A stretch of 64,000 nt of DNA from Buttiauxella massiliensis (GTDB lineage: Bacteria; Pseudomonadota; Gammaproteobacteria; Enterobacterales; Enterobacteriaceae). Both the position numbers and the translations under genes were made by a program. Shown in pieces: positions 54,611 to 64,000 of the stretch. Positions within the stretch are counted from its first letter, which is position 1; each line of letters opens with the position of its first letter. A model generated the notes under the pieces. It was not told the DNA's origin, ran no database searches, and worked only from the letters and a program-made list of their open reading frames with translations. The stretch is taken from the NCBI RefSeq assembly GCF_902500225.1, contig NZ_LR722656.1, positions 62,001 through 126,000 of the forward strand, written 5' to 3'.

Positions 54611-56989
54611 TTACTTAGTGTCGTCCGGTAACGCGTACGCGACGATATAGTCACCCATCTTAGTTCCGAAGGAGCCGTGGCCTCCCGCAGAAATCACGAC
54701 GTACTGTTTACCATTCGCTTCATAGGTCATCGGTGTTGCCTGGCCACCGGCTGGCAAACGCGCTTCCCACAATTTCTCACCATTGCTCATGTTATAAGCA
54801 CGCAGGTAGTTATCTGCGGTTGCGCCAATAAATAGAACATTACCTGCGGTAGAAATTGGGCCACCCAGCATTGGCATCCCCATTTTAAACGGCAGAGGAA
54901 GCGGTGAGCTGTCGCGCACGGTACCAATACGTTTTTTCCATACCACTTCGTTAGTTTTCAAATCGACCGCAGAGATGTAGCCCCATGCAGGCTGCTTACA
55001 CGGTAGGCCAAACGGAGAGAGGAACGGATTAAGCGTTACGCCATACGGCACGCCGTACTGTGGCTGAATGCCAGTTTCTGTGCCAGACCCTTTAGCGTCT
55101 TTCGGCGGCTCCATCGGGTTGCCTGGGCCACGTGGCATCAGTTTAGATACAAACGGCAGTGCCATTGGGTTGGCAATTGCTACCTGACGGTTAGGATCAA
55201 CGGAAATCCCACCCCACTCGAACATCCCCAGGTTACCTGGGAACACCAGCGTGCCTTGCTCAGACGGTGGTGTGAAAATGCCTTCATAACGCAGTTTATG
55301 GAAGATGATGCGACAAACCATCTGGTCATACAGCGTCGCGCCCCACATATCCGCGCCGCTCAGGTCTTTCTTCGGACGGAAACTCAAATCCGAGAACGGC
55401 TGAGTTGGCGTCACGTAGTCGCCTTTTGCGGCACCTTGCGGCACAGGTTTTTCCGGAGCCGGAACTACCAGTTTGCCGTCACGACGGTCGAGCACAAAGA
55501 TGTTGCCGGTTTTCGCAGGCGCGTAGATAACCGGAACGGTTTCGCCTTTAACCGTAATATCCGCAAGCGTCGGCTGCGATGGCATATCCATATCCCACAG
55601 GTCGTGATGAACTGTTTGATATGACCAGGCCAGTTTCCCGGTGGTCGCGTTCAGTGCCACGATGCTGCTGGCATAACGCTCCTGCTCCGGCGTGCGGTTA
55701 CCGCCCCAAATATCGGGTGTGGTAACACCCATCGGCAGGTACACCAAATCTAACTTCGCGTCATAGGCCGCTGGTGCCCAGGAGTTTGGCGAGTTAATGG
55801 TGTAATGATGCTCATCACCAGGAATGGTGTTGGGATCTTTAGCACCAGGATCGAATGCCCACAGCAATTTACCGCTGTTCACATCAAAGCCACGGATCAC
55901 ACCAGACGGCTCGCGAGTGGAGTAGTTATCAGTGACCGCACCGGCAATCACGATAACTTTATCGGTGATAATCGGAGGTGAAGTCGGTTCGTACATGCCA
56001 GGCGTGGTGACCGGCATGTTGGTTTGCAGATTCAGGATGCCTTTGTTAGCAAAGCTTTCGCAAAGCTTGCCGTTATCGGCATTAATGGCAAACAGACGCC
56101 CGTCATTCACAGGAAGAATGATACGACGCGGACAGTCTGAAACGACATCAGGAGTTGCGTTATCCGCTGTGGCTTCATGGTAAGAAACACCACGGCAAGT
56201 CACATGCTGGAACGAAGGATTCGTATCCAGACGAGGGTCAAATTTCCACTTCTGTTTACCGGTAGTCGCATCCAGCGCAAACAGCTGTTGGTGTGCGGTA
56301 CACAAGTAAAGCGTGTCACGGATTTTAATCGGAGTGACTTCGTTGGTGATTTCACCCGGATCGCTTGGGCGTTTCACATCGCCAGTCTGGAAACGCCACG
56401 CTTCTTTAAGCTGGCCGACGTTTTTATCGTTGATCTGCTTTAAAGGAGAGTAGCGTTGGCCTTCCTGATTACGGCCATATGCTGGCCAGTCGGCATCAGG
56501 AATGGTTGATGAAGTGGCCGTTGGCGTTGTTGCATCCGCACTCAGCGTGCCATTGATTTCTTGCGGATCGTTAAATACCGCCCAGACCAGGGCCACAACG
56601 GTAATTGCCAGCACCGCACCAAGGGCCGGAGCCGCACCTGCAGTGGGTAAAATCAGATGACGATAAACAAATGGCAGTAGCAGCCATACGCCGAAGAAGA
56701 ACAGAACGTCTAAACGTGGTGTTAATGCCCAGAAATCAAAACCAACTTCCCAGACAGACCACGCTGCGGTGCAAAGCAGTAGTGCAGCATAGAGCCACAG
56801 GGCCAGAGCTTTGCGTTGCCAAAGTAACCATGCGGTGATTAACATCACCACCCCTGCAATTGGGTAGTACCAGGACCCACCAATTGCCACTAACCATATC
56901 CCGCCAATTAATAAATACAGCCCAGTCAGTACCGCAAACAGGACTGTTAAGGTTGCGATTACCCGCGAACCTGAGTTATTTGTTTTCAC
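54611..56989 (-). CDS. gcd: PQQ-dependent glucose dehydrogenase Gcd
   Basis: Membrane-bound quinoprotein oxidising glucose to gluconolactone in the periplasm and passing electrons to ubiquinone. Five N-terminal membrane segments (to about residue 145) precede an eight-bladed PQQ propeller with DWPAYGRNQEGQRYSPL, the ETGD-type and W motifs. GTG at 56989 (MKTNNSGSRV) gives 792 residues and aligns with E. coli; ATG at 57025 is possible. No pqq biosynthesis gene is in the window, so holoenzyme depends on PQQ made elsewhere or taken up. A CRP site lies just upstream. Confidence 0.95.
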   Translation of the reverse strand: MKTNNSGSRVIATLTVLFAVLTGLYLLIGGIWLVAIGGSWYYPIAGVVMLITAWLLWQRKALALWLYAALLLCTAAWSVWEVGFDFWALTPRLDVLFFFGVWLLLPFVYRHLILPTAGAAPALGAVLAITVVALVWAVFNDPQEINGTLSADATTPTATSSTIPDADWPAYGRNQEGQRYSPLKQINDKNVGQLKEAWRFQTGDVKRPSDPGEITNEVTPIKIRDTLYLCTAHQQLFALDATTGKQKWKFDPRLDTNPSFQHVTCRGVSYHEATADNATPDVVSDCPRRIILPVNDGRLFAINADNGKLCESFANKGILNLQTNMPVTTPGMYEPTSPPIITDKVIVIAGAVTDNYSTREPSGVIRGFDVNSGKLLWAFDPGAKDPNTIPGDEHHYTINSPNSWAPAAYDAKLDLVYLPMGVTTPDIWGGNRTPEQERYASSIVALNATTGKLAWSYQTVHHDLWDMDMPSQPTLADITVKGETVPVIYAPAKTGNIFVLDRRDGKLVVPAPEKPVPQGAAKGDYVTPTQPFSDLSFRPKKDLSGADMWGATLYDQMVCRIIFHKLRYEGIFTPPSEQGTLVFPGNLGMFEWGGISVDPNRQVAIANPMALPFVSKLMPRGPGNPMEPPKDAKGSGTETGIQPQYGVPYGVTLNPFLSPFGLPCKQPAWGYISAVDLKTNEVVWKKRIGTVRDSSPLPLPFKMGMPMLGGPISTAGNVLFIGATADNYLRAYNMSNGEKLWEARLPAGGQATPMTYEANGKQYVVISAGGHGSFGTKMGDYIVAYALPDDTK

Positions 56990-57041
56990 AATTATCACGC
57001 TCTTAAAAGTTTGATAGCAATTCATTATAGTTATTAACAAG

Positions 57042-57057
57042 TGTGAGATTCATCACA
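57042..57057. promoter_or_regulatory. CRP site between gcd and hpt
   Basis: TGTGAGATTCATCACA is a perfect match to the CRP consensus TGTGA-N6-TCACA. It lies 53 bases upstream of the gcd start and about 60 before the hpt promoter, so it can affect both. cAMP-CRP repression of gcd is known in E. coli. Confidence 0.85.
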
Positions 57058-57099
57058 TAAATGGCTTTTTTACCAATTGGGCACGGGAATGGGTTTTGC

Positions 57100-57108
57100 T
57101 GTTATACT
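57100..57108 (+). promoter_or_regulatory. Candidate extended -10 promoter of hpt
   Basis: TGTTATACT is an extended -10 element (TGn plus TATACT at 57103-57108) 78 bases before the hpt start. No good -35 is visible at normal spacing. Confidence 0.45.
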
Positions 57109-57185
57109 GCTGGCCTGAATATTTTGTGTTGGTTAAAATCTAACCAGCATCGAATGATTTATTTTTAAATCATATGGTTATAACT

Positions 57186-57722
57186 ATGAAACATACTGTT
57201 GAAGTGATGATCCCCGAAGCGGAGATCAAAGCCCGTATCGCTGAATTGGGTCGTGAGATCACTGAACATTATCGTGATAGCGGTAGTGATATGGTGCTGG
57301 TTGGCTTGCTGCGTGGCTCATTTATGTTCATGGCGGACCTGTGCCGTGAAGTGCAAGTGCCCCACGAAGTCGATTTTATGACCGCATCCAGTTATGGCAG
57401 CGGCATGTCGACCACCCGCGATGTGAAAATCCTGAAAGATCTCGATGAGGATATCCGCGGCAAAGACGTGCTGATCGTCGAAGATATTATCGACTCTGGT
57501 AATACACTGAGCAAAGTCCGTGAGATTCTTAGCCTGCGTGAACCAAAATCACTAGCCATTTGTACGCTGCTGGATAAACCAGAGCGCCGCGAAGTGGAAG
57601 TGAATGTTGAGTGGGTTGGTTTCGCTATTCCTGATGAGTTCGTAGTGGGTTACGGCATTGATTACGCTCAGCGTTATCGCCATTTGCCATACGTTGGTAA
57701 AGTGGTTCTGCTGGACGAGTAA
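57186..57722 (+). CDS. hpt: Hypoxanthine phosphoribosyltransferase Hpt
   Basis: 178-residue purine salvage enzyme preferring hypoxanthine. The start [14 protein letters not shown] at 57186 gives the standard length; an ATG four codons earlier is less likely. The PRPP motif [14 protein letters not shown] is intact. No clear Shine-Dalgarno sequence precedes the start; the leader is AT-rich. Confidence 0.96.
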   Translation: MKHTVEVMIPEAEIKARIAELGREITEHYRDSGSDMVLVGLLRGSFMFMADLCREVQVPHEVDFMTASSYGSGMSTTRDVKILKDLDEDIRGKDVLIVEDIIDSGNTLSKVREILSLREPKSLAICTLLDKPERREVEVNVEWVGFAIPDEFVVGYGIDYAQRYRHLPYVGKVVLLDE

Positions 57723-57742
57723 GTCTTTTGCTACATCCATTA

Positions 57743-57767
57743 AAAAAGGGCCTTTAAGGCCCTTTTT
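57743..57767. terminator. Bidirectional terminator between hpt and can
   Basis: AAAAAGGGCC, TTTAA, GGCCCTTTTT: 10-bp stem flanked by A- and T-runs, between the convergent genes. Confidence 0.92.
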
Positions 57768-57777
57768 GCTATCAGCA

Positions 57778-58458
57778 TTACTGCGAAGGTGTTCTATTCT
57801 TGTGGCTGCGATGGGAATTCTGGAGGTTCGAAATCCCGCTGCGGTAACCTTGCTCCAGTGATTCGCGACTGGTGGCGGTGACTTCCAGGTCACGCAAGCG
57901 TCCATCGTGAATACCGTAAGCCCAACCGTGGACAGTGACTTTCTGCCCGCGTTTCCATGCGGATTGCATAATGGTTGAATGGCCAAGGTTATAAACCTGC
58001 TCCATCACATTGAGCTCGCAAAGTGTATCCAGACGCTGTTCCGGTGGGAGTTCTCCCAGTAGCGAACTATGCTTGAACCAGATATCGCGGATATGCAGCA
58101 GCCAGTTGTTAATTAGCCCTAAATCCGGGTTTTCAACCGCCGCTTGTACACCACCGCACCCGTAGTGACCGCAAATGATTATGTGTTCAACTTCCAGAAC
58201 ATCTACCGCGTACTGCACTACAGAAAGGCAATTTAAATCCGTATGAATGACCAGGTTTGCCACATTACGGTGAACAAATAACTCTCCAGGCTCAAGGCCA
58301 GTCAGACGTTCAGCTGGTACGCGACTATCAGAACAGCCAATCCACAAGAAGCGAGGTTTTTGGGCCTGAGACAAACGTTCGAAAAAGCCCGGGTCTTCGT
58401 CCTCCATCAGTTTTGACCAGACCTGGTTATTGCTGATGAGGGTATCAATGTCTTTCAT
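57778..58458 (-). CDS. can: Beta-class carbonic anhydrase Can
   Basis: 226-residue zinc enzyme supplying bicarbonate; essential in air for E. coli. Zinc ligands C42, D44, H98 and C101 lie in [12 protein letters not shown] and [10 protein letters not shown]. The start at 58458 gives [10 protein letters not shown], the family start. About six residues longer than E. coli at the C terminus (SHKNRTPSQ end region). Ribosome site is weak. Confidence 0.95.
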   Translation of the reverse strand: MKDIDTLISNNQVWSKLMEDEDPGFFERLSQAQKPRFLWIGCSDSRVPAERLTGLEPGELFVHRNVANLVIHTDLNCLSVVQYAVDVLEVEHIIICGHYGCGGVQAAVENPDLGLINNWLLHIRDIWFKHSSLLGELPPEQRLDTLCELNVMEQVYNLGHSTIMQSAWKRGQKVTVHGWAYGIHDGRLRDLEVTATSRESLEQGYRSGISNLQNSHRSHKNRTPSQ

Positions 58459-58578
58459 GGAGGTTAACAACCTGTAACGGATGAAGTGCGTTGAGGTAAT
58501 ATAGGGCAACTGATTGTGCAACTGAAATAATTTTTAAACAGCTTAACTTTTTTGTACCGAACAAGGTAACCGCAAATA

Positions 58579-59505
58579 ATGACCATTGCATTAGAACTGG
58601 AACAGTTAACGAAAACCTATCCCGGCGGTGTTCAGGCACTGCGTGGCATAGATCTTCGTGTTGAGGCAGGGGACTTTTACGCTCTGCTGGGGCCGAATGG
58701 CGCAGGGAAATCCACTACCATCGGTATTATCAGCTCGCTGGTAAATAAAACCTCTGGTCGGGTACGCGTGTTTGGTTATGACCTGCAAAAAGACATTGTT
58801 AATGCTAAACGCCAGCTTGGTTTGGTGCCGCAGGAGTTTAACTTCAACCCATTTGAGACCGTACAGCAAATCGTTGTGCACCAGGCGGGATACTATGGCG
58901 TTGAAAAAAACGAAGCCATCGCGCGTAGCGAAAAGTACCTGAAACAGCTCGATCTGTGGGAAAAACGCAACGAACGTGCACGTATGTTATCAGGTGGTAT
59001 GAAACGCCGCCTGATGATTGCTCGTGCCTTAATGCATGAGCCAAAGTTGCTGATTCTTGATGAACCAACAGCGGGTGTCGACATAGAACTGCGTCGCTCG
59101 ATGTGGGGATTCCTGAAGGATCTGAACGATAAAGGCACCACTATTATTCTGACCACTCACTACCTTGAAGAAGCAGAAATGCTGTGCCGCAATATCGGCA
59201 TTATTCAAAACGGTGAGCTAGTCGAAAACACCTCGATGAAATCACTACTTTCAAAACTGAAGTCAGAGACTTTTATTCTCGATTTAGCACCGAAAAGCCC
59301 ATTACCAAAGCTTGATGGCTACCAATATCGGCTGGTGGATACTTCCACTCTGGAAGTAGAAGTGCTGCGTGAGCAAGGAATAAATAGTGTCTTCAGTCAG
59401 TTAAGCTCGCAAGGGGTTCAGGTATTAAGTATGCGTAACAAAGCTAACCGTCTTGAGGAGTTGTTCGTCACGCTGGTAAATGGCTCGAAAGGAGAGCAGG
59501 CATGA
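58579..59505 (+). CDS. yadG: ABC transporter ATP-binding protein YadG
   Basis: 308-residue ABC-2 type ATPase. Walker A GPNGAGKST at residues 38-46, signature LSGGMKRRL and Walker B LLILDEPTAG are intact. The substrate is not established. It overlaps the permease yadH by four bases, so the two form one exporter. Confidence 0.95.
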   Translation: MTIALELEQLTKTYPGGVQALRGIDLRVEAGDFYALLGPNGAGKSTTIGIISSLVNKTSGRVRVFGYDLQKDIVNAKRQLGLVPQEFNFNPFETVQQIVVHQAGYYGVEKNEAIARSEKYLKQLDLWEKRNERARMLSGGMKRRLMIARALMHEPKLLILDEPTAGVDIELRRSMWGFLKDLNDKGTTIILTTHYLEEAEMLCRNIGIIQNGELVENTSMKSLLSKLKSETFILDLAPKSPLPKLDGYQYRLVDTSTLEVEVLREQGINSVFSQLSSQGVQVLSMRNKANRLEELFVTLVNGSKGEQA

Positions 59506-60272
59506 TGCATCTCTATTGGGTGGCGCTAAAAAGTATCTGGACCAAAGAAATCCACCGTTTCACGCGTATCTGGATCCAGACCCTGGTGCCGCCGGTCATC
59601 ACCATGACCCTGTATTTTATTATTTTCGGTAATTTGATTGGCTCACAGATTGGCTCAATGCATGGTTTTACCTACATGCAGTTTATCGTGCCGGGCCTTA
59701 TCATGATGGCGGTGATTACTAACTCTTACGCTAACGTGGCATCCTCGTTCTTCAGCGCGAAGTTCCAGCGCAACATTGAAGAGCTGCTGGTGGCACCGGT
59801 GCCGACACACATTATCATTGCCGGTTATGTTGGCGGCGGCGTGGCGCGCGGTCTGTGTGTTGGGATTCTGGTGACGGCCGTATCGCTGTTCTTCGTGCCT
59901 TTCCAGGTTCACTCATGGCTTTTTGTCGCCCTAACGCTGCTGTTGACTGCAATCCTGTTCTCGCTTGCTGGTTTGCTCAATGCCGTGTTTGCCAAGACCT
60001 TTGACGACATCAGCCTGATCCCAACCTTCGTGCTGACTCCGCTGACCTATTTAGGCGGTGTGTTCTACTCCCTGACGCTGTTGCCACCGTTCTGGCAGGC
60101 CTTATCCCACCTGAACCCAGTGGTGTATATGATCAGTGGTTTCCGTTACGGTTTCCTCGGTATCAACGACGTACCATTGCTGTTTACTGTCACAGTATTG
60201 GTGGGCTTTATCGCTGCCTTCTATATCCTGTGCTGGTATCTGATTCAACGTGGCCGCGGTCTGCGCAGCTAA
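59502..60272 (+). CDS. yadH: ABC transporter permease YadH
   Basis: 256-residue ABC-2 family membrane protein with six membrane segments, partner of YadG. The ABC-2 hallmark region FVLTPLTYLGGVFYSLTLLPPFW is in the second half. Substrate unknown. The end is followed by a hairpin terminator. Confidence 0.95.
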   Translation: MMHLYWVALKSIWTKEIHRFTRIWIQTLVPPVITMTLYFIIFGNLIGSQIGSMHGFTYMQFIVPGLIMMAVITNSYANVASSFFSAKFQRNIEELLVAPVPTHIIIAGYVGGGVARGLCVGILVTAVSLFFVPFQVHSWLFVALTLLLTAILFSLAGLLNAVFAKTFDDISLIPTFVLTPLTYLGGVFYSLTLLPPFWQALSHLNPVVYMISGFRYGFLGINDVPLLFTVTVLVGFIAAFYILCWYLIQRGRGLRS

Positions 60273-60278
60273 TTCTGC

Positions 60279-60314
60279 TAACCTCCTCGAAAGGGGAGGT
60301 TACTGAGAGTTTTC
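60279..60314 (+). terminator. Probable terminator after yadH
   Basis: TAACCTCC (60279-60286) pairs with GGAGGTTA (60295-60302), then CTGAGAGTTTTCTT. The T-run starts late, so efficiency is uncertain. Confidence 0.6.
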
Positions 60315-60390
60315 TTACTCCGTTTTGATTAGCATCACGTGGCAGATTTCTCGCTCTGGCACACTTGCGCTCTGCGAAAAGGAGAACGCC

Positions 60391-60822
60391 ATGTTAGGTT
60401 GGGTTATTGCCGGTCATGACTATTACGCTCAGGATATGCTGGATGCAATCGAGCGACGTTTTGGGCCGCAACCGCAATGTTATGCGGTGAATTATTGGAA
60501 TGGGCTTAGCACCAATATGCTGAGCCGTATGATGTGTGATGCATTGTACAATTGCGATTCTGGGGATGGAGTGGTCTTTCTGACCGATAAAACCGGGGCT
60601 GCACCTTATCGTACGGCTGCACTCATGAGCCACCAACATTCACATTGTGAAGTGATCTCTGGCGTCACGCTGCCTGTGCTATTTGCGATGCGTATGCATC
60701 GAGAAACGCTGACCAGCGAAGAGTTCCGTGACCGCATTGTTGAGCAGGGCGGCGATGACATCACCAGTCTCTGGCATCAACAGCAAAAAAATCCACCATT
60801 TGTGTTACTCCACCAATATTGA
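60391..60822 (+). CDS. yadI: PTS EIIA-like protein YadI
   Basis: 143-residue mannose-family (EIIA-Man) fold protein. The start at 60391 follows AAGGAGAA and gives MLGWVIAGHD, with the phosphorylatable histidine at position 9. The rest is NYWNGLSTNMLSRMMCDAL and the ending HQQQKNPPFVLLHQY. No EIIB or EIIC partner lies nearby, so the phosphate acceptor is unknown. Same neighbours as in E. coli. Confidence 0.9.
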   Translation: MLGWVIAGHDYYAQDMLDAIERRFGPQPQCYAVNYWNGLSTNMLSRMMCDALYNCDSGDGVVFLTDKTGAAPYRTAALMSHQHSHCEVISGVTLPVLFAMRMHRETLTSEEFRDRIVEQGGDDITSLWHQQQKNPPFVLLHQY

Positions 60823-60831
60823 TTTGAAAGG

Positions 60832-60859
60832 TTGGTATTGGGTGGGCTTTTGTTAGAAT
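60832..60859 (+). promoter_or_regulatory. Candidate yadE promoter
   Basis: TTGGTA at 60832-60837 and TAGAAT at 60854-60859, spacer 16, 47 bases before the yadE ATG. Confidence 0.4.
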
Positions 60860-60906
60860 GACACCCTCTTTCCGTCGTTGAGACACTCAGTGCTATCAAA
60901 TTCGTT

Positions 60907-62157
60907 ATGCTAACTCGCCTTATTTTTGCTGTGCTGATGCTGATTTGTGGCAGTAGCGCTAATGCCAGTCTGCTCAGCAGCAATCACACTCCCGCGCAAT
61001 ATATGCAAACCACTGAAGATGCTGATATCTGGGCGCAGGTGGGGGATAAAGTCATCTCTGTTGGCACTGTTCAGGAAGGGCAGATTCTGGCGGTCGTGCC
61101 AATGGCGGCAGACTATTACGAATTTAACTTTGGTTTTGGCACCGGCTTTATTGATAAAGCGCATCTTGAACCGGTTGTTGGTAAGCAACGAATTGAAGAC
61201 CGACTTGGTGACCTGAATAAACCGCTGAGCAACCAGAATCTGGTCACTTTCCGTGATGTTACCGTGTATAACGAACCGGATCTCCGCAGCGCCACGTTTG
61301 GTACATTGGCCGATAATTTACGCTACCCAATTATTGCTAGTCTGAAAGACCGTTTAAACCAAACCTGGTATCAAATTCGTATTGGCAATCGTCTTGGGTA
61401 TGTCAGCAGTCTCGATGCGCAGCAGGACAATGGTATTCCGGTACTCACCTACCACCATATTTTGCGTGATGAAGAGAACACTCGCTTTCGCCATACATCA
61501 ACAACTACCTCGGTGGTAGCATTCAGCAACCAAATGACCTGGTTGCGTGATTCGGGTTACACCACGCTGACGATGTACCAACTTGAAGGATACGTGCGTA
61601 ACCGCATGAACCTGCCTGCGCGCGCGGTGGTGATCACTTTTGATGACGGGCTGAAATCGGTGTATCGCTACGCTTATCCGATTCTCAAAGAATACGGCTT
61701 TAAAGCCACGTCATTTATTATTTCTTCACGCATCAAGGCGCATCCGCAAACCTGGAACCCGAAAACGCTGCAATTTATGAGTATCTCGGAATTACAAGCC
61801 AGCCAGGATGTGTTTGATATCCAGTCGCATACCCATTTCTTGCATCGCGTTGACGCTAATCGTCAGCCGACACTTTTACGCCGCACCTATCGTAATATCC
61901 TGCTTGATTTTGAACACTCGCGACGCGCGCTTGCGCAGTTTAACCCGCATGTTTTATACCTTTCGTATCCGTTCGGCGGTTACAACGATAAGGCGGTAAC
62001 AGCTGCTAACGATGCGGGGTTCCATATGGCAGTAACGACAGTGCGTGGGAAAGTGAAGCCGGGGGATAATCCGTTTTTGCTAAAACGGCTTTATATATTG
62101 AGAACTGACTCGTTAGAGACCATGTCGCGGCTTATCAGCAACCAGACTAAGCCTTAA
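60907..62157 (+). CDS. yadE: Exported polysaccharide deacetylase family protein YadE
   Basis: 416-residue exported protein. Signal peptide to about residue 20 (GSSANA), an SH3-like region, then a NodB-type polysaccharide deacetylase domain from about 180. The catalytic TFDDG has D246/D247, and a metal histidine motif QSHTHFLHR includes H308. Substrate unknown. Slightly longer than the 409-residue E. coli protein. Confidence 0.92.
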   Translation: MLTRLIFAVLMLICGSSANASLLSSNHTPAQYMQTTEDADIWAQVGDKVISVGTVQEGQILAVVPMAADYYEFNFGFGTGFIDKAHLEPVVGKQRIEDRLGDLNKPLSNQNLVTFRDVTVYNEPDLRSATFGTLADNLRYPIIASLKDRLNQTWYQIRIGNRLGYVSSLDAQQDNGIPVLTYHHILRDEENTRFRHTSTTTSVVAFSNQMTWLRDSGYTTLTMYQLEGYVRNRMNLPARAVVITFDDGLKSVYRYAYPILKEYGFKATSFIISSRIKAHPQTWNPKTLQFMSISELQASQDVFDIQSHTHFLHRVDANRQPTLLRRTYRNILLDFEHSRRALAQFNPHVLYLSYPFGGYNDKAVTAANDAGFHMAVTTVRGKVKPGDNPFLLKRLYILRTDSLETMSRLISNQTKP

Positions 62158-62162
62158 GATAA

Positions 62163-62194
62163 AAAAAGACCTGCTTAACAAAGCAGGTCTTTTT
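62163..62194. terminator. Bidirectional terminator between yadE and panD
   Basis: AAAAGACCTGCTT, loop AACA, AAGCAGGTCTTTT: 13-bp perfect stem flanked by A- and T-runs between convergent genes. Confidence 0.93.
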
Positions 62195-62211
62195 CATTCG
62201 TTCGGAGGTTG

Positions 62212-62592
62212 TTATGCAACCTGTACCGGTACGGCTTTCGCGAGACGTTTCATTTCGTTATCGCCATCGAAATAGGCGACTTTCGGCTGCCAGGTGCGTG
62301 CTTGCTCATCTGGCATAGTCACGTAAGTGGCAATAATCATAATGTCGCCCACATCAGCACAATGCGCAGCGGCACCATTCACCGAAATGATTTTTGAACC
62401 GCGCTCACCCGCGATAGCGTAAGTTGAAAAACGCTTACCGTTGGTGACGTTATAAATATCAATGGCTTCATATTCCAGAATGCCTGCCGCCTCAAGGAAG
62501 TCCTGATCGATGGCGCAGGAGCCTTCATAATGCAAATCCGCCTGCGTCACTTTGACACGGTGAAGTTTGCCTTGCAGCATGGTGCGTATCAT
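62212..62592 (-). CDS. panD: Aspartate 1-decarboxylase PanD
   Basis: 126-residue pyruvoyl enzyme making beta-alanine for pantothenate. Self-cleavage occurs between G24 and S25 in HYEGSC to form the pyruvoyl group. Standard length. It lies directly downstream of panC with a 93-base gap; in E. coli K-12 the yadD gene sits between them. Confidence 0.97.
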   Translation of the reverse strand: MIRTMLQGKLHRVKVTQADLHYEGSCAIDQDFLEAAGILEYEAIDIYNVTNGKRFSTYAIAGERGSKIISVNGAAAHCADVGDIMIIATYVTMPDEQARTWQPKVAYFDGDNEMKRLAKAVPVQVA

Positions 62593-62685
62593 AAAATTAA
62601 ACCTTTATTACGGGGTCCGAATAGAGCTGATTTTATCAGCTCTATGAATATAAGCGGGCAGTATTGCCCGATTTATGAATGCTGT

Positions 62686-63540
62686 CTACTGCGCCAGATC
62701 AACCTGAATATTATCAATCAAACGCGCCTGACCAAGCCATGCGGCCATTAATACCACCGCACGTTTACTCTCAACGTTCAGCTCTAACAAGGTATCGGCA
62801 TCGCGGATTTGTAGGTCGTCAGAACGAAAACCTTTTTCATTCAGTTCGGTGGCGGCGATAGCCAACATTTCTTCGGTATCACGCTCACCAGACCGCAGTT
62901 TATCTGCCAGAGACTGCATCACTTTATGCAAACCTGGGGCAATTTTGCGCTGTTCTGCAGTTAGGTAACCGTTGCGTGAACTCAGTGCCAGGCCATCTTT
63001 TGCGCGAACCGTTGGCACGCCGATAATTTCGATGTCATAGCCCATATCCGCCACCATCTTGCGGATCACGGCTACTTGCTGGAAATCCTTCTCACCGAAG
63101 CAGGCGATATCAGGTTGCACCATGTTAAAGAGCTTGCTGACAATGGTAGAGACGCCACGGAAATGCCCTGGGCGACTTGCGCCTTCGAGCATGGTAGAAA
63201 GCCCTGGGACTTCAACAAAGGTCTGTGAGTCCAGACCTTGTGGATAAATATCGGCTGGGGCAGGGGCAAATACCAAATCCACTTTGCGACGATTTAGTTT
63301 CTCGCAATCTTCCTGCAAGGTGCGGGGATAGCGCGTTAAATCATCCGGACGGTCAAACTGCATCGGGTTCACAAAAATGGTGGTAACCACCACATCGGCG
63401 CGGCTTTTCGCATCGTCGACCAGTTTCATATGGCCGTCGTGCAGGTTGCCCATGGTCGGCACCAATGCGATGCGTTTACCTTCCTGGCGCCAGCGGCGGA
63501 TTTGCTGACGTAACAGCGGTATCGTTTCGATAATCAACAC
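62686..63540 (-). CDS. panC: Pantothenate synthetase PanC
   Basis: 284-residue ligase joining pantoate and beta-alanine. GTG start at 63540 ([17 protein letters not shown]) follows GGAGAAGG and gives the family length; a longer in-frame reading overlaps panB. HIGH-like motif MGNLHDGHM and KMSKS-like region with LSSRNGYL are present. Thirteen bases after panB. Confidence 0.97.
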   Translation of the reverse strand: MLIIETIPLLRQQIRRWRQEGKRIALVPTMGNLHDGHMKLVDDAKSRADVVVTTIFVNPMQFDRPDDLTRYPRTLQEDCEKLNRRKVDLVFAPAPADIYPQGLDSQTFVEVPGLSTMLEGASRPGHFRGVSTIVSKLFNMVQPDIACFGEKDFQQVAVIRKMVADMGYDIEIIGVPTVRAKDGLALSSRNGYLTAEQRKIAPGLHKVMQSLADKLRSGERDTEEMLAIAATELNEKGFRSDDLQIRDADTLLELNVESKRAVVLMAAWLGQARLIDNIQVDLAQ

Positions 63541-63553
63541 AACCCTTCTCCTG

Positions 63554-64000
63554 TCAGTGGAAACTATGTTCTTCACCTGGGTAGGTGCCTGATTCAACCT
63601 CAGCTATATACTGGCGTACTGCGGCGCGCATGTCGCCGTTTCCTGTAAGGAAGTTTTTGGCAAATTTTGGAATATGACCACCGGTGATACCAAATGCATC
63701 GTGCATAACCAGAATCTGTCCATCAGTGACATTACCCGCGCCAATACCGATGACCGGAATGCTCAGCGCTTCAGTGATGCGTTTTGCCAGAGCGACCGGA
63801 ACACATTCCAACACCAACAATTGTGCACCTGCCGCTTCGAGTGCCACGGCATCATCGAATAGTGTCTGTGCAGCTGCCTCATCACGTCCCTGGACTTTAT
63901 AGCCACCGAAGATGTTCACGGATTGCGGCGTCAGGCCCAAATGCCCGCATACCGGAACGGCACGTTCGGTCAGCATCTTGACTGTTTCAACCAACCAGCG
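63554..64000 (-). CDS. panB: 3-methyl-2-oxobutanoate hydroxymethyltransferase PanB, partial
   Basis: C-terminal 148 residues of PanB, the first pantothenate-pathway enzyme; the remaining about 115 N-terminal residues are beyond the window edge. Motifs [34 protein letters not shown] and [18 protein letters not shown] are intact. Head gene of panB-panC-panD on the minus strand. Confidence 0.96.
   Translation of the reverse strand, partial: RWLVETVKMLTERAVPVCGHLGLTPQSVNIFGGYKVQGRDEAAAQTLFDDAVALEAAGAQLLVLECVPVALAKRITEALSIPVIGIGAGNVTDGQILVMHDAFGITGGHIPKFAKNFLTGNGDMRAAVRQYIAEVESGTYPGEEHSFH

Noticed and set aside
63554-64000. panB read as a shortened gene starting near 63994
   Set aside because: The frame continues open to the window edge and the family protein extends well beyond, so this is a boundary truncation.

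Overview
The window is a stretch of chromosome from a member of the Enterobacteriaceae (Enterobacterales). Gene order and protein content closely follow the Escherichia coli 'minute 2-3' region from cra to panB. Several departures from the order I remember for E. coli K-12 show it is a different genus. I cannot name the genus from the sequence alone. No rRNA, tRNA, insertion sequence, prophage or CRISPR array was seen.

Layout: 1-914 is the 3' part of cra. 1387-18325 is the complete division and cell wall (dcw) cluster, mraZ-rsmH-ftsL-ftsI-murE-murF-mraY-murD-ftsW-murG-murC-ddlB-ftsQ-ftsA-ftsZ, with near-continuous overlaps, followed by lpxC. 19352-19870 is an inserted DciA-like (DUF721) gene on the minus strand. 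19893-25193 holds secM-secA-mutT and the opposing coaE-zapD-yacG operon. 25324-25449 is an ERIC element, followed by guaC. 26586-29616 is the minus-strand type IV pilus set ppdD-hofB-hofC. 29805-32192 is nadC and ampD-ampE.

32211-34578 is an accessory pair, a GPH-family sugar transporter and a GH43 glycosidase, placed between ampE and aroP. 34755-43770 is aroP, then pdhR-aceE-aceF and lpd, with visible TyrR and PdhR operators. 43820-46405 is yacH (DUF3300) with a DUF2950 partner gene. 46610-49015 is a GntR/UTRA regulator and a GH1 6-phospho-beta-glucosidase with a structured leader. 49264-54534 is acnB, yacL, yacC and cueO; speE and speD, which lie between yacL and yacC in E. coli, are absent here. 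54611-62157 is gcd, hpt, can, yadG-yadH-yadI and yadE. 62212-64000 is the pantothenate operon panB-panC-panD, with panB cut by the window edge.

Functionally the window is mainly core: peptidoglycan precursor synthesis and the divisome, lipid A commitment (LpxC), Sec secretion with its SecM arrest sensor, the pyruvate dehydrogenase complex with its PdhR repressor, aconitase B, copper defence and pantothenate synthesis. The accessory parts are two sugar-utilisation cassettes, the DUF2950/DUF3300 envelope pair and the DciA-like gene. The observations most worth following up are the DciA-like gene in a lineage expected to use DnaC, the missing speDE, the structured RNA-like leader and repeated start-site sequence around the GntR/GH1 cassette, and the long inverted repeat between pdhR and aceE.
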